This document shows positions 43,515 to 49,879 of a DNA stretch of 49,879 bases, piece by piece. This DNA is from Xenococcaceae cyanobacterium MO_167.B27 (GTDB lineage: Bacteria; Cyanobacteriota; Cyanobacteriia; Cyanobacteriales; Xenococcaceae): positions 1 to 49,879 of the forward strand of contig JASJCP010000016.1 of the NCBI GenBank assembly GCA_030065935.1, given 5' to 3'. Under the pieces are notes generated by a model. The model searched no databases. It was given only the letters and a program-made list of their open reading frames with translations, and was not told the DNA's origin. Position 1 is the first letter of the stretch, and every line of letters starts with the position of its first letter. A program made the translations under genes and the position numbers.

Positions 43515-45368
43515 ATGATTCACCTTCTTATAGTTGAAGACCAAAAGACAATATTACAACTTTTAAAAAGTTATTTAGAGCGAGAACCAAATCTGAAGAT
43601 TGTGGCGGTTGCTACTAATGGTCAAGCAGGAATAGAAAAAGTAGATAAATTTAAACCTGATGTAGTGTTGATGGATGTGGAAATGCCAGGAATAGACGGC
43701 ATCACCGCTACCAGAATTATCTCGGAACGTCATCCAGAAACCAAGGTCTTAATTTTAACTACTCATGATGACGATCAAACCCTCAACCTTGCTTTACAGG
43801 CTGGTGCTAAAGGATATATCCTAAAAACTGCTCCTGCGGAAGAACTAATTAAATTTATTCACTCGGTTCATCAGGGAGATTTAAAGCTAGGGTCTGGTTT
43901 AGTACAAAAAATACAACCAGAGATTCACCCTATCTCTAGTAAGCCAAAGCAGCCAGAACAGTCTGTCCCGAAAACTCCTTATGTTCTGTTGGGAGTTGTA
44001 CTCAACTGTCTGGTGTGGGTGTTGATAATAGTTTATTGGAAAATTACACCACCCAAATACACCAGTGAATGGGGAATGAAGATTTTAGAAACAGGAACGG
44101 GAGTTCAACTAAATTTACCTAGTATTGGTAGAGCATCATCAGATTCTAGCTCTGCTGGGGGTCGCAAAGAAGCCAGAATAGATTATGTCTATATTGCCAA
44201 TGACTCTACTGTTACAGAGGAAGCTGCGGAAAAAATGGGGATCTCTCCTGGAGACTTTGGTAAACCAGAAATCACCTCTAGCGATGATGGTAATATTATC
44301 TCTTTAACAATTGAAGGGGATACACCCACCCAGGCGCAACAAAAAGCTTACACTTTTAATGAAGTTTTCAATCAGAGAATTGAAAGTTTGAGACAAGGGG
44401 AAATAAAACGCCAAGAAAAACAAACTCAAACAACCCTAGAAAAGGCTCGGGAAAACCTAGATGAGGCACAAAAAAAACTTTCTAGCTATCAAGCTTCCTC
44501 TTCTTTGAGTTCTGAAGAACAGATTAAACAATTAGCCAGCAATTTAGAACAGTTAAGGCTTCAACAAGCAGAATTATCCGCCCAAGAGGAAGGATTAAAC
44601 AATCTTTCTCAACAGTTAGGAAGGGAATTGGAGTTATCTTCTAATGAAGCTACTTCCGCTTATAAATTACTAGAAGATAATGTTTATCAAGAACAGTTAC
44701 AGCAATACGCTAAAGCTAAGACAGAACTAGCTAATTTATTATCTCGCTTTACCCCTCAGAATCCTTCAGTAATCAACAAACAAGCAGAGTTAGAAGAGAC
44801 AACTACAGCTTTGCAACAAAGGGCTGCTTTTCTACTGAATCGATCAGTAAGTAGAACAGAGTTAGAGCGTATTACCTATCTTACCCTCGATCCTAAAGTC
44901 AAAACAGTAAGACAAGATGTCTTCAAGGATTTAATTACTAACCAAGGAAATCGGCAGAAATTAGAAGCACAAATCCGAGAGCTTAAAAACCAGATGGAGG
45001 AACTAGAAGGTCGTCAGAGGGATCTAGCTCAAAAAAAGCTAAATATGGATAGCCTTCAGCGCGATTTACAGGTAGCAGAAGCAATTTTTGCCACAACTTT
45101 AGCAAAATTAGATTTAGGAAAAGAGCATGTCTATTCCCTTTATCCTCCCATTCAGTTAATTAAAGAGCCAAGTTTACCCAAGGAAGAACACCCAACAAGT
45201 CCTAATGTTCGCTTGCTGTTATTAGCAGGTATGGCTGGTTCTTTTCTAGTTAGCACTGGCTTAGTATTGCTGTGGTTTGAACGACAACCCTCTCGATTAG
45301 GAACATCACCATTATCAACAAAATTGCCTTCCTTGAGTTTCGACTCTAAGGCAGATAAATTTAGATAG
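43515..45368 (+). CDS. Response-regulator receiver fused to Wzz-like chain-length determinant
   Basis: A 617-residue protein joining two normally separate modules in one uninterrupted frame. Residues 1-125 are a CheY/NarL-type receiver: acidic pair E8-D9, phosphorylation site D54 (VVLMDVEMPG), conserved T82/T83 and K104 (YILKTAP). Instead of a DNA-binding domain, a short linker leads to a membrane segment (about 156-175). A periplasmic region follows with long coiled coils (about 285-360 and 480-525), then a second membrane segment (about 566-588) and a 29-residue tail. That layout is the polysaccharide co-polymerase (Wzz/GumC) fold. There is no BY-kinase domain. It could tune polymer length by phosphorylation. 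Confidence 0.85.
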   Translation: MIHLLIVEDQKTILQLLKSYLEREPNLKIVAVATNGQAGIEKVDKFKPDVVLMDVEMPGIDGITATRIISERHPETKVLILTTHDDDQTLNLALQAGAKGYILKTAPAEELIKFIHSVHQGDLKLGSGLVQKIQPEIHPISSKPKQPEQSVPKTPYVLLGVVLNCLVWVLIIVYWKITPPKYTSEWGMKILETGTGVQLNLPSIGRASSDSSSAGGRKEARIDYVYIANDSTVTEEAAEKMGISPGDFGKPEITSSDDGNIISLTIEGDTPTQAQQKAYTFNEVFNQRIESLRQGEIKRQEKQTQTTLEKARENLDEAQKKLSSYQASSSLSSEEQIKQLASNLEQLRLQQAELSAQEEGLNNLSQQLGRELELSSNEATSAYKLLEDNVYQEQLQQYAKAKTELANLLSRFTPQNPSVINKQAELEETTTALQQRAAFLLNRSVSRTELERITYLTLDPKVKTVRQDVFKDLITNQGNRQKLEAQIRELKNQMEELEGRQRDLAQKKLNMDSLQRDLQVAEAIFATTLAKLDLGKEHVYSLYPPIQLIKEPSLPKEEHPTSPNVRLLLLAGMAGSFLVSTGLVLLWFERQPSRLGTSPLSTKLPSLSFDSKADKFR

Positions 45369-45374
45369 AGAATC

Positions 45375-46256
45375 ATGAAGCAATTTGTTTCTGTAATTAT
45401 TCCAGTTTTTAATGACCCAGAGCGGATTCAGATTTGTTTGGCAGCTTTAGAAAAGCAAACTTATCCGCGAAATTATTATGAAGTGATTGTAGTAGATAAT
45501 GGTAGTGATGAGAGTCTAGAGAATCTAGTCAAACAATTCCCTCAAGCTAGGTTGGCTTACTGTCTTGAACCTGGTTCTTATGCTGCTCGTAATCACGGCA
45601 TTTTTCTAGCGAAGGGGGAAATTTTAGCTTTTACTGATTCTGATTGTGTACCTGCACCAGACTGGCTCGAAAAGGGAGTGAAATGGCTTTCAGCTACGGT
45701 TGATTGTGGGTTGGTTGCTGGTAAAATTGAGATTTTTTTTCAAAATAGCGATCGCCCTAACGCAGTAGAACTTTACGATAGTGTGAGTTTTTTCAACCAG
45801 CAACAATATGTCGAAGAAGAAAACTACGGCGCAACAGCTAATGTATTTGCTTATAAGTGGGTATTTGAGAGGGTGGGTTTATTTAATGCCCAGCTAAAAT
45901 CTGGAGGAGATAAAGATTGGGGTCAAAGAGTTTTTGCTAAAGGATATACCCTAACTTATGCAGAGGAAGTTCGTATTGCTCACCCTGCTAGATATTCTTT
46001 TGGGCAAATGTATCGCAAAATCGCTCGCATTCGGGGAGTTGGTTACGAGCAAGCAAGAGCAACTCAACCGCCACTGACCTATTTACTTACAACTTTATCT
46101 CATTTAAAACCTCCCGTTCGGGCTACTACACAGAAACTAGATCGACTGTCTAAAGCAGGTAAGCTGAAAAGCTCTTTTCTAACCACTCAAGTTTTATTGG
46201 TCATCTTCGCTATGCACTATCTAGGATTTTTCGCCCAAGTATATCGCGCTCGCTGA
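45375..46256 (+). CDS. Family 2 glycosyltransferase
   Basis: A 293-residue GT-A enzyme. VSVIIPVFNDPERIQICLAAL opens the domain. EVIVVDNGSDESLE, YAARNHGIFLAKGEILAFTDSDCVPAPDWL (with the DxD-type motif DSD) and GGDKDWGQRVFAKGY complete the catalytic core. A C-terminal hydrophobic stretch (LLVIFAMHYLGFFAQVY) may anchor it to the membrane. It starts 6 bases after the fusion gene, so co-translation is very likely. Donor sugar and acceptor are not readable. Confidence 0.92.
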   Translation: MKQFVSVIIPVFNDPERIQICLAALEKQTYPRNYYEVIVVDNGSDESLENLVKQFPQARLAYCLEPGSYAARNHGIFLAKGEILAFTDSDCVPAPDWLEKGVKWLSATVDCGLVAGKIEIFFQNSDRPNAVELYDSVSFFNQQQYVEEENYGATANVFAYKWVFERVGLFNAQLKSGGDKDWGQRVFAKGYTLTYAEEVRIAHPARYSFGQMYRKIARIRGVGYEQARATQPPLTYLLTTLSHLKPPVRATTQKLDRLSKAGKLKSSFLTTQVLLVIFAMHYLGFFAQVYRAR

Positions 46257-46306
46257 ATCAGGAATCAGGATTCAGGATTCAACCATCAACAATTAACAAC
46301 TAACCA
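46257..46306. repeat. Short-repeat spacer between convergent glycosyltransferases
   Basis: AATCAGGAATCAGGATTCAGG is followed by CAACAATTAACAACTAACCACTAACCATT. Both are low-complexity repeats of the kind found at 11901-11929 and 12892-12956. The run extends into the 3' end of the minus-strand glycosyltransferase gene. Confidence 0.6.
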
Positions 46307-47425
46307 CTAACCATTAGAAATTATCATCTGAATTTCTGCTGCATAGGCACTTGCTGTTTTTTGCCACTGTTGTCTATTAGCTTCAGTGGGAGGAAAAGGG
46401 CTTTTTTGGAGTTGCTTTAGCAATGTGGCTGCTGCTTGTTGGGGATTGGTTGCAGTAACAGGAATAACCGCATCCCCTCCCGCTTCCTGACTTGCTTGAT
46501 TAATTTCATTGACAACGATCCAACGACCAAAAGAAACTGCTTCGGCAATTGGTAAGCCAAAACCCTCATTTTCTGAGAGAAATACTACCGCAGTAGCTTG
46601 ACGATACCACTGGGCTAAAGCGCGATCGCCAATATAACCATGATAGTGAACCCAAGGCTGATTCTCAATGGATTTAAGGAAAGCTTCTCCACTAGCTTGA
46701 GTTGTAGCGTTCATTCCTCCTACTAAATGTAATTCCCAAGGTTCACTGCTAATTTCTCTCAGGGCTGAAACTAAGGCTACTGCTTCTGGCAGACGTTTAG
46801 CGGTAGGATCGATTCTACCGACAGATAAGAGAAAAGGGGAAGTAGGGGCAGGAACTGAAATAGGGGGTAAATCTATTAGTTGGGAGTCAGTTCCATTAGC
46901 GATCGCTTTTACCTTGGACTTCAATGGTGGCTCTGGGCGAAAGTATAATAATTCCTGTTGTGTCGCCGAACTGACAACAATAATCTTTTGGGCAAAACGC
47001 ACAGAAGCATCGAGATAAACAGCAGCCCGTAACCAAGTTTTAATGCGATCTCCATATTTCTTGGCTGCTTTCCATTCATTGACATCATGGATTACAGCTA
47101 TAGTAGGTGGATGCCAAGGTAATACAATCGGGTTTGATAGCCAAACTACTGTCTGTATATTTTCTCGGCGACAATAGTTAGCAAAGCGAGTAGCCACCCA
47201 AGCAGATCTTTGAATTGGCGAGTAATCTAGGGGAGGGAGAACTCTAACTACATCTGACAAATTTTCTAAAGCGGGTGTCTTAGCAACAGCGTTAGGAGAA
47301 GCTAAAATTGTTACTTCAACTCCTAGGTTAGTTAGTTTTTCTACTAAGGGAGGCAATAATCTTTCTAGATACTGTCCAATTCCCAAACGAGGACCCAGAT
47401 AGTAGGCGATGAGAGCAACGGACAT
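46307..47425 (-). CDS. GT4-type glycosyltransferase
   Basis: A 372-residue GT-B glycosyltransferase. The N-terminus SVALIAYYLGPRLGIGQYLERLLPPLVEKL and VIHDVNEWKAAKKYGDR form the acceptor lobe. FLLSVGRIDPTAKRLPEAV and VVFLSENEGFGLPIAEAVSFGRWIVVNE form the donor lobe with the conserved E-x7-E motif. It follows aroC by 33 bases on the same strand, so it may be read from the aroC promoter, yet it belongs in function to the polysaccharide island on its other side. Complete. Confidence 0.9.
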   Translation of the reverse strand: MSVALIAYYLGPRLGIGQYLERLLPPLVEKLTNLGVEVTILASPNAVAKTPALENLSDVVRVLPPLDYSPIQRSAWVATRFANYCRRENIQTVVWLSNPIVLPWHPPTIAVIHDVNEWKAAKKYGDRIKTWLRAAVYLDASVRFAQKIIVVSSATQQELLYFRPEPPLKSKVKAIANGTDSQLIDLPPISVPAPTSPFLLSVGRIDPTAKRLPEAVALVSALREISSEPWELHLVGGMNATTQASGEAFLKSIENQPWVHYHGYIGDRALAQWYRQATAVVFLSENEGFGLPIAEAVSFGRWIVVNEINQASQEAGGDAVIPVTATNPQQAAATLLKQLQKSPFPPTEANRQQWQKTASAYAAEIQMIISNG

Positions 47426-47458
47426 TAATAAATTAAATATTAGCAGTAATTTTTTTTT

Positions 47459-48547
47459 CTACAACACTTTGCACTGACCATAGTGATAAAGAAGGCGATC
47501 GCATAATACTAAGGCTACCATTGCTTCTACCATAGGAACGGCTCTAGGTAATACACAAGGATCGTGTCTTCCTTTAGCTGCTAAAACGGTTTCATCTCCT
47601 TGTTTAGTAACAGTGCGTTGTTCTTTCCCTACGGTAGCAGTAGGTTTAAAAGCTACTCGAATTATAATATTTTCTCCGTTGGAAATACCCCCTTGAACAC
47701 CCCCCGAACGATTAGTTCTAGTGCGAGTTTCTCCAGCTTCATCAATATAAAACTCGTCATTGTGTTCGCTTCCTGTCATGATTGTACCAGCAAAACCAGA
47801 GCCAATTTCAAAACCTTTAGTCGCAGGGAGAGACATCACCCCTTTAGCTAATTCTGCTTCCAATTTATCAAAGACAGGGTCGCCTAAACCCTTGGGTAGA
47901 TTCCGCGCTACACATTCTACTACTCCCCCAATAGAGTCTTTTTCTTTCCGAATTGCATCGATCAAATCGATCATCTTGGACGCACATTCACTATCGGGAC
48001 AACGGACAATATTACTTTCTACCTGTTCTAGAGTAACAGTGTTACTGTCTATCACTGCTTCTAGGTCTTTGATGCGCTTGACGTAACCAACAATTTCCAC
48101 TCCTGCTACTTCCTTGAGTATCTTTTTGGCGATCGCACCTGCTGCTACTCTTCCTATAGTTTCTCGCGCGGAAGAACGTCCCCCACCTTTCCAGTTACGA
48201 ATGCCATACTTAGCATCATAGGTAGCATCTGCATGGGAAGGACGATATTTTATCGCCATCTCATTATAGTCTTGCGATCGCGCGTCTTTATTTCTGACTA
48301 AAATGGCAATGGGTGTTCCTAAAGTTTTGCCTTCAAACACTCCTGAGATAATTTCACAGGTATCAGTTTCTTTACGAGGAGTGGTAATCTTACTTTGTCC
48401 TGGTCTTCTGCGATCTAGGTCTATTTGAATTTCCGACTCACTAATTTCTAATCTTGGGGGACAACCATCTATAACTACTCCTACACCTCCCCCGTGGGAT
48501 TCGCCAAAGGTTGTAACTCGAAATAATTGCCCAAAAGTGTTACCCAT
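47459..48547 (-). CDS. aroC: Chorismate synthase
   Basis: AroC makes chorismate from EPSP with reduced FMN, the last common step of aromatic amino-acid synthesis. The 362-residue protein begins [20 protein letters not shown], the family signature. It also has [48 protein letters not shown] and [34 protein letters not shown] closes the fold. Normal length, apparently intact. Confidence 0.97.
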   Translation of the reverse strand: MGNTFGQLFRVTTFGESHGGGVGVVIDGCPPRLEISESEIQIDLDRRRPGQSKITTPRKETDTCEIISGVFEGKTLGTPIAILVRNKDARSQDYNEMAIKYRPSHADATYDAKYGIRNWKGGGRSSARETIGRVAAGAIAKKILKEVAGVEIVGYVKRIKDLEAVIDSNTVTLEQVESNIVRCPDSECASKMIDLIDAIRKEKDSIGGVVECVARNLPKGLGDPVFDKLEAELAKGVMSLPATKGFEIGSGFAGTIMTGSEHNDEFYIDEAGETRTRTNRSGGVQGGISNGENIIIRVAFKPTATVGKEQRTVTKQGDETVLAAKGRHDPCVLPRAVPMVEAMVALVLCDRLLYHYGQCKVL

Positions 48548-48750
48548 AATGCCTAGTCAATAAGAATCAAGCTCATGTATTATAAGACATCTTCTATGAC
48601 CAGGGGTGAATTTTGATTATTTATATGATTTCCCTTTAAGCTTGCTACAAATGTGAGGTCTCCAGGTCAGAGGCACCGAAGTATCCGCAATTCATGAATT
48701 GCCCCTAAACAACAAAGACGATACGGACATCGCTTCGCACCCTTCACCGA

Positions 48751-48782
48751 ACACGGTGAGCCGTCGCACGGCTCACCCGTGT
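48751..48782. repeat. Long GC-rich hairpin
   Basis: ACACGGTGAGCCGT pairs with ACGGCTCACCCGTGT around a CGC loop, with one bulged C. It is much more GC-rich than its surroundings, as expected for an inserted palindromic unit. Confidence 0.65.
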
Positions 48783-48790
48783 CCTCCTCT

Positions 48791-48833
48791 TTTGGGTTCA
48801 ATACCTAAATATATTAAGTCTCCTCCCGGGGGG
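48791..48833 (+). repeat. Dispersed repeat with CTCCTCCCGGGGGG end (copy 2)
   Basis: TTTGGGTTCAATACCTAAAT then ATATTAAGTCTCCTCCCGGG. The same order and spacing occur at 12675-12718. Only the right half is present here; the GGAGACTT inverted arm of copy 1 is missing. Confidence 0.6.
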
Positions 48834-48946
48834 TCAGGTTTAAAAAAAAATCTGTAGCAAGTAAAAAGGAAATTGGTATCATAAACAATAACGATATTAG
48901 AATCAATTGTTTGATTCCTTCTACTATATTTGATGACTAAAATAGC

Positions 48947-49435
48947 CTAAAAAGGCATTTTAATCCCTGAATGTTCTCCTGGGGAATCTTTAAAAATTGC
49001 TCCTCTTCCAATCAAATTTTGTTTGAGGGATTCTGAAATACCCAAATTACAACCAAATTGAGCATTTTCTACATTGGCACCACTCAGGTTAGCACTACTC
49101 AAGTCAGCACCACTCAAGTAGGCATCACATAGGTCAGCACCACTTAGGTTAGCACCATTTAAGTAGGCACCACTTAGGTTAGCACCATTTAAGTAGGCAC
49201 CACTTAGGTTAGCACCATTTAAGTAGGCACCACTTAGGTTAGCACCATTTAAGTAGGCACCACTGAAGTTTAGGTAATCATCCAAAGTTTGAATATTTTT
49301 TATGCTGGCAACTTTTTCTGGCTGTGCCTTTTGAATTGTTTTTTGGAAGATTTTGAAAAAGAAGCTATTTTCTGCGATTAAATCGGCTAGCTGTTTGACA
49401 ATATGATAATAAGGACGTTTTTCTATTTCACGCAT
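48947..49435 (-). CDS. Pentapeptide-repeat protein
   Basis: A 162-residue protein. The first 60 residues are helical and charged ([20 protein letters not shown]...). From about residue 57 the chain is A(N/Y)LSG-type pentapeptides ([11 protein letters not shown] repeated, then [21 protein letters not shown]), which fold as a right-handed quadrilateral beta-helix. A short unrelated tail follows. Such proteins are abundant in cyanobacteria; most have no known role, some sit in the thylakoid lumen. No signal peptide is visible here, so this one is probably cytosolic. Standalone gene. Confidence 0.88.
   Translation of the reverse strand: MREIEKRPYYHIVKQLADLIAENSFFFKIFQKTIQKAQPEKVASIKNIQTLDDYLNFSGAYLNGANLSGAYLNGANLSGAYLNGANLSGAYLNGANLSGADLCDAYLSGADLSSANLSGANVENAQFGCNLGISESLKQNLIGRGAIFKDSPGEHSGIKMPF
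49141..49260 (-). repeat. Four perfect 30-bp tandem repeats inside pentapeptide gene
   Basis: The 30-base unit CACTTAGGTTAGCACCATTT then AAGTAGGCAC occurs four times without a single change at 49141, 49171, 49201 and 49231. It encodes ten residues (two pentapeptides) per unit. Perfect identity points to recent expansion. Confidence 0.95.
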
Positions 49436-49879
49436 AATTGGTAATATCTTTTGGTTGTAAAATTTTGATCTTTGAACTTAAGACGATTTCAGAGCTTAAT
49501 TTATGAATTTTTCTAGTTTGGGTTTTTTAAGCATTCAGCCGAGGTAAATACAACTGATTATTTATCAGTTGAAGTTAGATAAATTTCGCGATGAAGTTAA
49601 ATTTCTTAACAATAATGGATTTCTCATTATTTCTACCCAATAGGGGGAGAACTAGCTTCCGCTGCTATCAGGGGCAATTTAGATAATGAAAGCAGCTTTC
49701 ACTGATTGAGATAGTAAAAATCGTTCTTAAGTATTTCTTGACTAAAAGTTCCTACTCATACTAAATCCTGTTTAGATAGGATACTAAACGGTTGGGAAAG
49801 TCAGGAGTCGTGATGTCGTGATGTCAGAAAGGTTTTAGCTGAATCAGTAAAAGGATACTTTGGTAATCGGATTTCGTAT
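49436..49879. other. Gene-free right end of window
   Basis: 444 bases without a supported coding frame. One hairpin, CAACTGAT-TATTT-ATCAGTTG (49551-49571), is present, and a small direct repeat GTCGTGATGTCGTGATGTC near 49808-49826. The promoter of the pentapeptide gene should lie in its left part. Confidence 0.5.

Larger units (their letters stand above)
48548..48946. other. Palindrome-rich intergenic region
   Basis: 399 bases between aroC and the pentapeptide gene. Three palindromic units stand in a row: GCAATTCATGAATTGC (48687-48702), ACACGGTGAGCCGT-CGC-ACGGCTCACCCGTGT (48751-48782, a 14-bp stem with one bulged base) and the repeat with CTCCTCCCGGGGGG (48791-48833). No gene supported. Confidence 0.6.

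Noticed and set aside
49133-49262. CRISPR-like regular repeats
   Set aside because: The 30-base units are directly adjacent without spacers and lie in frame inside a pentapeptide-repeat gene.

Overview
The window looks like about 50 kb of a low-GC cyanobacterial chromosome. The octamer GCGATCGC (HIP1) and its shortened forms recur throughout. The gene set is cyanobacterial: BtpA, a CrhR-type RNA helicase, the VKOR-thioredoxin fusion, two DUF4278 proteins, a NatH-like permease, and very large filamentous-haemagglutinin-like exoproteins. Genus cannot be fixed by reading. No rRNA, tRNA or CRISPR array was recognised.

Region by region. 1-9.6 kb: the 3' end of a secreted repeat protein, then two tandem paralogous two-partner-secretion exoproteins (1185 and 1575 residues) that share a copied promoter and near-identical N-termini and are built from internal repeats of about 58-60 residues. 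10-18.3 kb: ispG, a small exported protein, a stub of a homocitrate/isopropylmalate synthase gene, a membrane protein, an orphan SF2 helicase, a riboflavin-synthase paralogue that has lost its catalytic residues, an amino-acid ABC permease and two DUF4278 genes. 18.5-29.2 kb: housekeeping genes (coaE, hom, thrC, crhR, rimO, btpA, VKOR), with a TnpB-only IS200/IS605-type element between coaE and hom. 29.2-31 kb: gene debris, consisting of a duplicated small gene, a vapC remnant and nested miniature elements, followed by pgi. 32.6-34.2 kb: two very short ORFs and rsgA.

34.6-47.4 kb is a surface-polysaccharide and sulfation island. A four-gene minus-strand operon encodes three sulfotransferases and an ATP-grasp-like protein. 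Beyond it lie an aspartyl/asparaginyl beta-hydroxylase, a cupin, a Wzx-type flippase, three glycosyltransferases and an unusual response-regulator receiver fused to a Wzz-like chain-length protein. Together they suggest synthesis, export, chain-length control and sulfation of an extracellular glycan; the actual product is not known. aroC, a pentapeptide-repeat protein and a gene-poor end close the window.

Two things stand out. The first is the receiver-Wzz fusion, which could place polymer length control under direct phosphorelay input. The second is a dispersed family of intergenic elements made of successive hairpins (seven copies seen), in which stems vary by compensatory changes. One copy is itself split by a 211-bp element with perfect 15-bp terminal inverted repeats and a 9-bp target duplication.
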